A DNA stretch of 6,131 nucleotides from Helicobacteraceae bacterium (GCA_030613795.1 JAUWLG010000089.1:1-6131); one strand, 5' to 3'; positions 1 through 5,869 are shown, counted from the first letter of the stretch. Translations and numbers: made by a program. Notes: generated by a model not told the origin, from the letters alone.

Positions 1-33
1 GATGACTTCATCCGTAGGAAATTTAAAGTCCAT
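1..33 (-). CDS. Start of an unidentified gene, cut by the window edge
   Basis: Only the first 11 codons are visible, reading MDFKFPTDEVI from an ATG at 33 and open to the edge. The start lies inside the 3' end of the preceding gene, giving an 11-nt overlap in another frame, which suits translational coupling in the luxS operon. A GGGG run sits just upstream but very close to the ATG, so the ribosome site is weak. I do not recognise the product from so short a piece. The call rests on the open frame and on operon position only. Confidence 0.4.
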   Translation of the reverse strand, partial: MDFKFPTDEVI

Positions 34-517
34 TACCCCACATATGCATCTTTTTTGCCATGACAATACAATAACCGTCTAAAATATCGATACTGTTAGG
101 CGCACGAAACTCAAGTTTCTCCAGCAGTGCTTTTTGCGCTTCAACATCGACATCTTCACTTTTGGTGACAATGATGATATCACCCGTATTGGCTAGTGTT
201 GTATAAATTGATTTTAGTATACGTTCTGCTTGTGAGTGTTTATGAAGAACATCTCGGATGATAACGATATCATTATCTCTAGGAAGTGCACGAAAAGGCG
301 CATCATAGTTAGGTATATCTTGAATTTTAAGGGCATCGCTGGGTTCAAACTCTTTATGCTCCCCTGGGTAGAGAGCAAGAGCCAAACGATGTTGAGCAAA
401 AGGTTTTAGATGCTCTATTACAGCCTCTGTCAGCTCATCAGCATGCGCAGTGACATCTAAGACTTTAAAACCGGGCTGTGGCTGAATAAGCTCTAAAAAC
501 TGTTTGTATGACTGCAT
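23..517 (-). CDS. Degenerate SAM-methyltransferase-like protein, hypothetical
   Basis: A 164-residue soluble protein with no signal peptide or membrane segment. Its layout resembles a small class I methyltransferase: a strand with VLDV at residues 19-22 where motif I would be, a DIVIIRDVLHKH stretch at 83-94 like the post-motif-II 'D.V.....LHH' region, then a helix and a strand (GDIIIV, 112-117) like the 'pGG.lil' strand. The glycine-rich SAM loop is missing: VLDVTAHAD stands where VLDlGcGtG is expected. It may therefore not bind SAM, or may be a structural relative. It begins 17 nt after the preceding stop, with AAGAG as a modest ribosome site. Third in a likely operon with luxS, which recycles the methyl-transfer product, so a methyl-cycle link is tempting but is inference only. 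Confidence 0.75.
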   Translation of the reverse strand: MQSYKQFLELIQPQPGFKVLDVTAHADELTEAVIEHLKPFAQHRLALALYPGEHKEFEPSDALKIQDIPNYDAPFRALPRDNDIVIIRDVLHKHSQAERILKSIYTTLANTGDIIIVTKSEDVDVEAQKALLEKLEFRAPNSIDILDGYCIVMAKKMHMWGNGL

Positions 518-534
518 TGGTATCTCTTGTCTGC

Positions 535-837
535 TTAGTAAGGCATATCGTGTAGTTCTTTGAAAAGAAAGGCTTCAAAGACATCATCAATAGAGCGCTG
601 TGTATGTGCCACTAAGACCATGATCTGTTTCTCTATAAACTCCATCACCGGTTCATAATCACCCGTGACGACAACCACTTCGATCCACTCAGTGATCTCC
701 TCTTTGGTGTCGTAGTAGTTAATCTCAACGATCTGACCCTCTTCTACATTAAGAACTGCCCACTTTTTTGCTTCAAGAACAGGAACTAACTTCCCCTCTT
801 GTGTGTCATCACTGTCCATTGGTAATAAGATCAACAT
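535..837 (-). CDS. Conserved hypothetical protein, loosely NifX/NifB-like
   Basis: A 100-residue acidic, soluble protein. The start MLILLPMDSDD followed by KKWAVLNVEEGQIVEI (residues 24-39) and a hydrophobic strand VVVVTGDY (54-61) recalls the order of elements in dinitrogenase iron-molybdenum cofactor (NifX/NifB C-terminal) domains: an opening strand, 'f.iydvedGkiv', then a strand naming a region of unknown activity. This is a visual fold-level resemblance and no cofactor-binding residues can be pointed to, so 'hypothetical' is the safe name. The ATG is 2 nt after the luxS stop, and AAGG near the end of luxS can serve as its ribosome site, so translation is probably coupled to luxS. Gene order suggests a role linked to LuxS, but nothing in the sequence proves it. 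Confidence 0.8.
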   Translation of the reverse strand: MLILLPMDSDDTQEGKLVPVLEAKKWAVLNVEEGQIVEINYYDTKEEITEWIEVVVVTGDYEPVMEFIEKQIMVLVAHTQRSIDDVFEAFLFKELHDMPY

Positions 838-839
838 GA

Positions 840-1349
840 TTAGCCTTGGTTCACTTTTGAAAGATCAAGCGCAAGTGCATCGTTGTCCATTATGCCGATA
901 CCAGCATTTAAGACATCATTAGCAATCACTTTAGCATCTTGCAGCGAGTGCATTTTATAGGTACCACACTGATAGACATTTAACTCAGGAATATCATTTT
1001 GGCTTTTAACAGCTAAGACATCTTTCATTGACGCTTCCCAAGCTTTTACAACAACTTCTTCTTCTGGTTCACCGATCAGACTCATGTAAAAACCGGTCTG
1101 GCATCCCATTGGTGAAAGGTCGATGATCTCAACACTGTCTGAATTGAGATGATCACGCATAAATCCTGCGAATAGGTGTTCTAAGGTGTGGGCACCCTCT
1201 GTTGTCATCTTCGCTTTATTCGGTTTGTAAAAACGAAGATCAAAAACCGTCAGTTTATCTCCTGATGGTGTTTGCATCCCTTTAGCACGGCGAACGGCCG
1301 GTGCCGGCATAATGGTGTGATCAACGGTAAAACTGTCTAATAGTGGCAT
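840..1349 (-). CDS. luxS: S-ribosylhomocysteine lyase (LuxS)
   Basis: Cleaves S-ribosylhomocysteine to homocysteine and DPD, the precursor of autoinducer-2, in the cytoplasm as part of the activated methyl cycle. At 169 residues it has normal family length. The metal site is intact: HTLEH gives His54 and His58, and Cys128 in the CGTYKMHS stretch is the third ligand. Glu57 and Cys83 ([10 protein letters not shown]) match the catalytic residues, and the substrate-binding RFYKPN segment is at 39-44. The ATG at 1349 has AAGGG seven bases upstream. It is the first gene of a leftward operon, divergent from the aldolase gene across a spacer of about 98 bp. The sequence shows activity should be intact; whether AI-2 acts as a signal here cannot be told. 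Confidence 0.97.
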   Translation of the reverse strand: MPLLDSFTVDHTIMPAPAVRRAKGMQTPSGDKLTVFDLRFYKPNKAKMTTEGAHTLEHLFAGFMRDHLNSDSVEIIDLSPMGCQTGFYMSLIGEPEEEVVVKAWEASMKDVLAVKSQNDIPELNVYQCGTYKMHSLQDAKVIANDVLNAGIGIMDNDALALDLSKVNQG

Positions 1350-1356
1350 AGTAGTT

Positions 1357-1361
1357 CCCTT
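1357..1361 (-). promoter_or_regulatory. Ribosome binding site of luxS
   Basis: AAGGG on the minus strand, seven bases before the luxS ATG. It supports that start. Confidence 0.7.
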
Positions 1362-1379
1362 AATAATATTTGTAAAAGA

Positions 1380-1388
1380 ATATTAGCA
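1380..1388 (-). promoter_or_regulatory. Probable luxS operon promoter, extended -10
   Basis: The minus strand reads TGCTAATAT, an extended -10 box (TG-N-TAATAT) that would start transcription about 24 bases before the luxS ATG. No good -35 hexamer lies 17 bp upstream, only AT-rich sequence; this is common for the housekeeping sigma factor in Campylobacterota. Called from motif and position only. Confidence 0.45.
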
Positions 1389-1412
1389 TAATTGCGTAAC
1401 ATTAAAATTGGT

Positions 1413-1418
1413 ACAATG
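1413..1418 (+). promoter_or_regulatory. Possible aldolase promoter, -10 box
   Basis: TACAAT matches TATAAT at five of six positions and would give a leader of about 23 bases before the ATG at 1448. A TTGCGT lies at 1392-1397, but the spacing is only 15 bp. It is back to back with the luxS promoter, so a shared regulator could act on both. This is a weak call. Confidence 0.3.
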
Positions 1419-1436
1419 CTATTAATAAATACCTCT

Positions 1437-1443
1437 AAGTGAG
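1437..1443 (+). promoter_or_regulatory. Ribosome binding site that decides the aldolase start
   Basis: AAGTGAG resembles AAGGAG and lies four bases before the ATG at 1448. The in-frame GTG at 1439 falls inside this site, so GTG is unlikely to be the start. Confidence 0.55.
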
Positions 1444-1447
1444 TCTT

Positions 1448-2626
1448 ATGAAAAGTCTATTTGATGATGTGAAGGCATCTACATTTACTACACCGCTACA
1501 GATGCGTGTCTACACCTCTCAACTGTTAGGCCAGTCTGAAGATCTGGTCTTGCATGGCGGTGGAAACACCTCTTATAAAGATGAAGACACCCTCTATGTC
1601 AAAGGGAGTGGTTGGAACCTTATAGACATCGAAGAACCCGGGTTTTCACCTGTTGACCTAGCTGTACTCAAAGAGATGGCGACACGTGATGAACTTAGCG
1701 ATTCACAGATGGTCAAAGAGCAGCGTGCTGCCCTGCGCAATAGTGATGCACCAAACCCTTCTATCGAAGCGATCTTACATGCCATCGTCCCTTTCGCCTT
1801 TGTTGACCACACCCATACCGATGCCATTGTCACCATCTCCAATACACCAAATGGTAAAGAGACCTTGCAGCAGATCTACGGTGATAATGTTCTACTTATC
1901 GACTATGTTATGCCGGGCTTTATCTTGTCCAAAGAGATCTATGCCAAGACACAGGGTGTGGACTGGAACGCTCTTGAAGGGATCATCCTTCTTAACCATG
2001 GTCTGTTTACCTTTGACGATGATGCTAAAAAGTCTTATGAAAAACATATCGATCTTGTCACAAAAGCAGAAGAGTACATCTCTGCCCATACCGTGCTTCC
2101 ATCAAGATGTGATACTAAACACAGTGTTTCACAAGACTATATTGATGGTCTAACAGACGAGGTCGCAAAACTACGTGGCTGCCCAATAACTACCGTTATT
2201 CTTGATACACCTGAGGCATGCACACTGTCCGTATTGCCACACCTTGAGAATATTCTTGCCCAAGGTGAACTGACACCAGAGCATGTGATTCGTATAAAGC
2301 CCTTCCCCGCCATTATCGCTGGAGACATTAACAACTCCCTTCAGGAATTTATCACTCAATATAAACAGTATTTTACAGACAACGCCTCTAGTGAGCACAT
2401 CTGTCTTGATCTTGCCCCAAGATATGCTATCATTAAAGACTTTGGAGCTGTTGTCTTTGGCAAAGACGAGAAAGAGGCTAAAGTCATCTCCGACATTGTA
2501 AACCACACCATCAAGGCGATGTTGATCGGGGAACAACTTGGCGGCTGGAAAAGCCTAAAACAGTCCGATATCTTCGCTATGGAATATTGGGAACTTGAAC
2601 AAGCCAAGTTAAAAAACGGCAAATGA
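1448..2626 (+). CDS. Class II aldolase/adducin-family protein, stand-alone
   Basis: A cytoplasmic protein of 392 residues from ATG 1448. It belongs to the class II aldolase fold, closest in pattern to the aldolase half of the RhaD-type aldolase/short-chain-dehydrogenase fusions (COG3347-like). GGGNTS at 37-42 is the phosphate-binding loop, PSIE at 104-107 includes the likely catalytic Glu107, HTHTD at 121-125 gives His121 and His123, and NHG at 183-185 gives His184; together they form the usual Zn site. These enzymes cleave or epimerise phosphorylated or hydroxy-acid sugars; the true substrate cannot be read here. It ends at EYWELEQAKLKNGK, where fusion proteins pass into the dehydrogenase domain, and no Rossmann domain follows. 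No sugar-pathway genes lie nearby. Divergent from luxS, and followed by a terminator. Confidence 0.85.
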   Translation: MKSLFDDVKASTFTTPLQMRVYTSQLLGQSEDLVLHGGGNTSYKDEDTLYVKGSGWNLIDIEEPGFSPVDLAVLKEMATRDELSDSQMVKEQRAALRNSDAPNPSIEAILHAIVPFAFVDHTHTDAIVTISNTPNGKETLQQIYGDNVLLIDYVMPGFILSKEIYAKTQGVDWNALEGIILLNHGLFTFDDDAKKSYEKHIDLVTKAEEYISAHTVLPSRCDTKHSVSQDYIDGLTDEVAKLRGCPITTVILDTPEACTLSVLPHLENILAQGELTPEHVIRIKPFPAIIAGDINNSLQEFITQYKQYFTDNASSEHICLDLAPRYAIIKDFGAVVFGKDEKEAKVISDIVNHTIKAMLIGEQLGGWKSLKQSDIFAMEYWELEQAKLKNGK

Positions 2627-2775
2627 GCAAAAGCCCATCTTTCCGACAGCGGTGTTTCCACATCGCTTTTGGTTCCGAACCTAAAAAAGCCAAGCAGTTG
2701 GCTTTTTTAAACGATTCTCATGTTAACATTGGGTTCTCTTTAGCAGAGAACTCACGTGCAGTAAACCGCACTTGA
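2623..2775 (+). CDS. Possible 50-residue ORF overlapping the aldolase stop
   Basis: An ATG at 2623 overlaps the aldolase TGA as ATGA, the classic arrangement for coupled translation, and the frame stays open for 50 codons to a TGA at 2773-2775. The product starts MSKSPSFRQRCFHIAFGS and is basic, without a signal peptide or membrane segment. I recognise no family. Against it: there is no separate ribosome site, and a strong terminator-like hairpin lies inside it at 2683-2708, so most transcripts might stop midway. It could be a chance opening through a structured untranslated region. Conservation of the reading frame in relatives would decide this. Confidence 0.25.
   Translation: MSKSPSFRQRCFHIAFGSEPKKAKQLAFLNDSHVNIGFSLAENSRAVNRT
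2648..2667 (+). other. GC-rich hairpin after the aldolase gene
   Basis: AGCGGTG (2648-2654) pairs with CAC (2659-2661) and CGCT (2664-2667) across a TTTC loop, with a two-base AT bulge on the right arm. An alternative outer stem pairs CAAAAGC (2628-2634) with GCTTTTG (2665-2671), so the two forms compete. No T-run follows, so it is not itself a terminator. It may shield the transcript 3' end or be part of a structured RNA. Confidence 0.35.
2683..2708. terminator. Perfect 11-bp intrinsic terminator, bidirectional
   Basis: A6-GCCAA at 2683-2693 pairs fully with TTGGC-T6 at 2698-2708 around a GCAG loop. Hairpin plus T-run reads as an intrinsic terminator on both strands. It lies 56 bases after the aldolase stop and should end that transcript. 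Confidence 0.8.
2731..2753 (+). other. Hairpin in the leader region of the ABM gene
   Basis: GGGTTCTCT (2731-2739) pairs with AGAGAACTC (2745-2753), nine pairs with one G-U, around a TTAGC loop. No T-run follows on the plus strand. It lies 46 bases before the ABM start, directly after the palindrome TGTTAACA at 2721-2728. It might be an operator, a leader structure or an mRNA-stability element. Confidence 0.4.
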
Positions 2776-2789
2776 TACATATATTATAA

Positions 2790-2794
2790 AAGGA
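2790..2794 (+). promoter_or_regulatory. Ribosome binding site of the ABM gene
   Basis: AAGGA, five bases before the ATG at 2800. It gives the small gene its own strong translation start. TATA-rich sequence just before it (TATTAT, 2782-2787) is too close to the ATG to be a convincing -10 box. Confidence 0.65.
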
Positions 2795-2799
2795 TTACT

Positions 2800-3096
2800 A
2801 TGAAAATCACAAAAAAAGTTACATTTATCGCCAAAGAGGGACATGAAAAACAGCTCTCGACTCTTTTAAATAGTATGATCGATGCTTCACGCAATGAACA
2901 CGGTTGTCTGTTGTATGACATCTTTCAATACGAACAAGATCCGAACAAATTTATCGTTCTTGAGTCTTGGGCAGACGAAGAAGCACTTGAAGACCATAAA
3001 CTCTCTAAACATTACCTGCACTATAAAGCGCACTATGAGGTGCATACTGCTGATAAGTCTAGTGATAATCTCAATATTTTGGGCGATCTTTTTTAG
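2800..3096 (+). CDS. ABM-domain protein, putative quinol monooxygenase
   Basis: A 98-residue protein of the antibiotic biosynthesis monooxygenase family (dimeric alpha/beta ferredoxin-like barrel, YgiN-like). It shows the family order: an opening strand TKKVTFIAKEGHE, a helix LSTLLNSMIDASRNE, the turn GCLLYDIFQYEQDPNKFIV (residues 35-53), then ESWADEEAL and a final helix of the HKLSKHYLHYKAH type. The 'E.Wad..al..H..s.Hf' pattern is characteristic. Members act on quinones or similar small aromatics without a metal or flavin, or may degrade haem; none of these can be chosen from sequence. The protein is cytoplasmic. It follows a terminator, so it probably has its own transcript, and it converges with yraN. 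No partner gene suggests its substrate. Confidence 0.9.
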   Translation: MKITKKVTFIAKEGHEKQLSTLLNSMIDASRNEHGCLLYDIFQYEQDPNKFIVLESWADEEALEDHKLSKHYLHYKAHYEVHTADKSSDNLNILGDLF

Positions 3097-3098
3097 TA

Positions 3099-3141
3099 AA
3101 AGAGACTTACAAAAACTTTGCTCTTCTTTTTGAATCTCTTT
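3099..3141 (+). terminator. Possible AT-rich terminator after the ABM gene
   Basis: Just past the ABM stop, AAAGAGA (3099-3105) pairs with TCTCTTT (3135-3141), and within it CAAAAA (3110-3115) pairs with TTTTTG (3127-3132). The stem is long but interrupted and poor in GC, so termination would be weak. Confidence 0.3.
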
Positions 3142-3232
3142 GAATAGAAGTTGTGTTTCTCTGAAAATACCGAGTCGTGAAAAAGGGTCAATAAAGTTCA
3201 TAATTCTATCAAGATTGTCAAGACCTAAAAAC

Positions 3233-3322
3233 TTGTAGATTCACCCAAGGACACTTCGCTCCACTCACCGTACCAAGTACGGAACGACAGAATAGAGCAT
3301 TTTCTATTTCGCCAATCTACAA
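3233..3322. repeat. 90-bp element with 9-bp inverted ends and inner hairpins
   Basis: TTGTAGATT at 3233-3241 and AATCTACAA at 3314-3322 are perfect inverted repeats. Inside lie CCGTAC-CAA-GTACGG (3268-3282), a perfect 6-bp hairpin, and AATAGA/TCTATT (3291-3296 with 3303-3308). It fills the space between the convergent ABM and yraN genes and has no ORF of its own. It looks like a small dispersed palindromic repeat or a miniature inverted-repeat element. I see no target-site duplication and only one copy here. On the minus strand it could also help end yraN transcripts. Confidence 0.45.
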
Positions 3323-3327
3323 TCAGA

Positions 3328-3657
3328 TTACAAAGTAATATTTTCCAGCAGTGTCACTTCGTCAGGTGTGACGATCACAGCATCAATACAGTAATCTATG
3401 TCTAAATGATGTTTTTTTTGATAACTTGCGACCGTCTGTAAAAAACGATGCATTTTAGTCGGGGTTATGTTTTGGACAGCGACTTCATAGTTATTGGCAC
3501 TTTTGACTTCGATGAAGTGCAAGACCTCATCTTTCATCGCGATGATATCGATCTCTCCAAATTTACTGTAGACATTACGGTCTACAATATCAAATTCTAG
3601 CGTTCGAAGATAGGTGCAAGCTTTATCTTCACCAATTGTTCCTTTTGCACGACTCAC
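3328..3657 (-). CDS. yraN: YraN/UPF0102 family putative endonuclease
   Basis: A 109-residue cytoplasmic protein of the UPF0102 family, which has a restriction-endonuclease-like (PD-(D/E)XK) fold and a poorly known role in DNA or RNA metabolism. Family landmarks are present: the RAKG start, Gly9-Glu10 followed by Ala13, FGEIDIIA at 33-40 with Asp37, and FIEVK at 48-52 with Glu50 and Lys52 as the likely metal-site residues. The length is close to the usual 110-125. The start is GTG at 3657, supported by GGGAG six bases upstream; it overlaps the stop of a tiny ORF as GTGA. In Helicobacter and Campylobacter this gene follows hom directly and precedes trxA; here a formate dehydrogenase gene intervenes upstream and no trxA follows. 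Confidence 0.9.
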   Translation of the reverse strand: MSRAKGTIGEDKACTYLRTLEFDIVDRNVYSKFGEIDIIAMKDEVLHFIEVKSANNYEVAVQNITPTKMHRFLQTVASYQKKHHLDIDYCIDAVIVTPDEVTLLENITL

Positions 3658-3743
3658 GTCGTACTCCCATCTAATCCTACTTTATCCAATAAAAGCGTGC
3701 ATTTAGCACCCTTCTTGTTAGTATATCCCTTTGCACGATTCAT
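3654..3743 (-). pseudogene. 29-codon ORF, apparent worn copy of the yraN start
   Basis: Begins at an ATG three bases after the formate dehydrogenase stop and ends in a TGA overlapping the yraN GTG (GTGA). Its first residues, MNRAKG, match yraN's MSRAKG, with 15 of the first 18 bases identical. Further on it reads GAKCTLL where yraN reads KACTYL, in register after one codon of insertion. That suggests a diverged partial duplicate of the yraN 5' end. It has no clear ribosome site of its own but could be read by reinitiation and hand ribosomes on to yraN. It could also be a genuine coupling leader peptide, or the later matches may be chance. Confidence 0.35.
3664..3668 (-). promoter_or_regulatory. 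Ribosome binding site of yraN
   Basis: GGGAG on the minus strand, six bases before the GTG at 3657. It fixes GTG as the start, since no in-frame ATG with a better site is present. Confidence 0.6.
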
Positions 3744-3746
3744 CGT

Positions 3747-5801
3747 CTATGCAGGTATAACTTCGACTTTGATCGTCTTAAACGCAGCCGTTAAAATAAC
3801 CTCATCTCTGGCATCACCGAAAAGGGCATTGATTTTAGATTTAGCGTGGTGGAAGGTAGAAAAGAGTGTTTTTGGCTGTACTTTATCGGTAATTTTAATC
3901 GTAAGCGGTGTTGTTTCACCAAATTCACTTCTAAGGATCACTTTCTCACTTGTAAAGTCTGCCGCATCTTCTTCACATACTAATAAAACATCTTCATCAT
4001 AACGTTTCATCAAGTTCTCACTGCGTGATGTTTGTGCTGCATTGTTATAGTGTGCTAGTGTTCTTCCTGTACTTAGGTGATAGCCTGTAAGTTTCTTCTC
4101 CATAATCTCTTTTATCATGCCGCGAAGTTTGTACTGGTTGTATTTAAAATGCCCAAGTCCATCATCGGTACGAAAATCGAGTTGGTGAAGGATAGGTGTG
4201 GCTTCGGTATGGACTGGCCACTGGAGACCACGTTTACGGTGTTTTTCAAGTCTATGATAATCAGCACCACTAAAACGTCTGTAGGCTACTTTTTGCACTT
4301 CATCCCATACCTCTTTAGAAGAGGCATAGTTGTAGTCCCCACCCATTTTATTGTCTAATATTTGAAGCACTTCCCAGTCATCTGGCAAGTCTGTTTTTAC
4401 CAAAGGCTGTGAAAGATGCAGACGTCGCATGGCATTAACATAAACACCTGTTTTTTCATACGCTGATTTGACACCTACAACAATGTCTGCACGATTTGCA
4501 ATGTCTGTCATAAACAGTTCTTGGACAAAGATCATGTCAAGTTTTTCAAAGGCACGATCAATCTTGTTCAGGTTTGGATGGATATGTGTCAAATCTTCAC
4601 CAATATTCAGTACCACCTTGACTCTATCTTCAAGCATTTCATCAACCAACTGAGGTGTCATGAGACCGACCTCTTTTGGTTCTTGATAGTCTGGGTCGTA
4701 GTAAGGTAACATTCCCATGTCACAAGTACCTTGAACATTATTTTGACCACGTAAAGGCATCAGTCCGGCACCTTGTTTTCCAACATTACCCGTCATAAGT
4801 GCCAAGTGAACCATTGCCATAACCGCGTAACTGCCATCGATGTGTTCCGTTATTCCAAGTCCCCAAAAAATCATAGATTTTTTCAGAGCATACTCACGAG
4901 CTACTTTTCGAATCATTTTTGAAAGATATTCATAACCTTCAATACCATTGTAATAATCAGGATTTGCATACGGATCATTCATGATCTTGTCTTTAAAGTC
5001 ATCAAATCCTTTTGTTCTATCCGCAAGGAAACTATCATCATAAAGGTCTTCATCAATGATGACATAGGCAAGCATATTAAGCGTTAAAAGATTAGCTTGA
5101 TGTGGCATGATCGCCTTATATTTTGAGAAGCGGTGAAGCTTGATCTCACGTACATCAAACACCGCTAAGTTATCATGTTCACGAGCAACGTCAATGATAC
5201 GGTTTGAGATAATTGGGTGTGCTTCAGTTGTATTTGAGCCAATGACAATCATAAACTCACAGTTATAGATGTCGTTGTAAGGGTTAGTAGCAGCACCCTC
5301 ACCAATAGTGACACGCATACCTGAAAGTGATGGAGAGTGACAGACTCTGGCACAGTTATCTACATGCGGTGAGTTCAATGTGTGACGCGTGAATTTTTGG
5401 AAAAGGTAAGAGCTTTCACAAGAGGTTCTGGCCCCACCGATAGAACAGATCGATTTACGACCATAGTTCTTTTGCGTCTCTTTGATCTTCATCGCACACG
5501 CTGTTGTCGCACCATCCAGATCCGTCTCATACCAGGTCTCATCAAGATCTACCAACGAAGAAGCCACCGCCTCTTTGATATCAGGATTTTTCTCTAAAAA
5601 GCTTTTTCTGATACGAGGAATTCTAAGTCTATCATCCGCATCAACAAAGTCATAACCATACTTACCCTTGATACAGAGTTTACCTTGAGATACTACCCCG
5701 TCAGGATGCGCAAAGATCTTTACAATTTTATTATCTTCTACATTAGCTGCGATATCGCACCCAACCCCACAATATGTACATACGCTATCAATTGTTTCCA
5801 T
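3747..5801 (-). CDS. fdhF: Formate dehydrogenase catalytic subunit, cysteine type
   Basis: A molybdopterin enzyme of 684 residues that should interconvert formate and CO2. Near the N-terminus, Cys8, Cys11, Cys15 and Cys43 bind one [4Fe-4S] cluster, with Lys45 as the usual electron relay. NCARVCHSPS at 149-158 supplies the metal ligand Cys154 (TGT at 5342-5340, cysteine rather than selenocysteine) and His155. LRGQNNVQG at 350-358 supplies Arg351, followed by TCDMG. The last 120 or so residues match the molybdopterin-dinucleotide-binding domain. No Tat signal or extra ferredoxin domains exist, so it is the short cytoplasmic FdhF-like form. I chose ATG 5801 over an in-frame TTG at 5837; AGG precedes it weakly. 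No fdhB, fdhC, fdhD or hydrogenase gene is adjacent, so its electron partner is unknown. It lies between hom and yraN. Confidence 0.88.
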   Translation of the reverse strand: METIDSVCTYCGVGCDIAANVEDNKIVKIFAHPDGVVSQGKLCIKGKYGYDFVDADDRLRIPRIRKSFLEKNPDIKEAVASSLVDLDETWYETDLDGATTACAMKIKETQKNYGRKSICSIGGARTSCESSYLFQKFTRHTLNSPHVDNCARVCHSPSLSGMRVTIGEGAATNPYNDIYNCEFMIVIGSNTTEAHPIISNRIIDVAREHDNLAVFDVREIKLHRFSKYKAIMPHQANLLTLNMLAYVIIDEDLYDDSFLADRTKGFDDFKDKIMNDPYANPDYYNGIEGYEYLSKMIRKVAREYALKKSMIFWGLGITEHIDGSYAVMAMVHLALMTGNVGKQGAGLMPLRGQNNVQGTCDMGMLPYYDPDYQEPKEVGLMTPQLVDEMLEDRVKVVLNIGEDLTHIHPNLNKIDRAFEKLDMIFVQELFMTDIANRADIVVGVKSAYEKTGVYVNAMRRLHLSQPLVKTDLPDDWEVLQILDNKMGGDYNYASSKEVWDEVQKVAYRRFSGADYHRLEKHRKRGLQWPVHTEATPILHQLDFRTDDGLGHFKYNQYKLRGMIKEIMEKKLTGYHLSTGRTLAHYNNAAQTSRSENLMKRYDEDVLLVCEEDAADFTSEKVILRSEFGETTPLTIKITDKVQPKTLFSTFHHAKSKINALFGDARDEVILTAAFKTIKVEVIPA

Positions 5802-5869
5802 GGTTCTGCCTAGTTCTGTGATTAAAATAGTTAACAATATAATCTTTTAACACAATTGCATTATTCACT

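Noticed and set aside
1439..1447. GTG start of the aldolase gene at 1439
   Set aside because: The GTG lies inside the AAGTGAG ribosome site for the ATG at 1448, and nothing suitable lies upstream of it.
1594..2536. Several open frames on both strands within the aldolase gene
   Set aside because: They are shadows of the aldolase frame, lacking ribosome sites and recognisable protein features. The same holds for the plus-strand frames inside the formate dehydrogenase gene and for the one antisense to the methyltransferase-like gene.
2671..2681. tRNA T-arm (GGTTCCGAACC)
   Set aside because: No acceptor, D-arm or anticodon stem can be built around it, and an intrinsic terminator begins two bases later.
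3233..3322. CRISPR array
   Set aside because: The repeats are inverted and occur once as a pair; there are no regularly spaced direct repeats anywhere in the window.
5340..5342. Selenocysteine at the formate dehydrogenase active site
   Set aside because: The codon is TGT (Cys), not TGA, and the frame is open throughout, so no selenocysteine insertion is needed.
3747..5801. Assimilatory nitrate reductase instead of formate dehydrogenase
   Set aside because: The Cys-His pair followed by the RGQNNVQG-TCDMG motif is the formate dehydrogenase pattern, and no nitrate-assimilation genes are nearby.
5802..5837. Longer formate dehydrogenase from a TTG at 5837
   Set aside because: The extra 12 residues are not family-like, the TTG has no ribosome site, and ATG 5801 places the first cluster cysteine at the usual distance.
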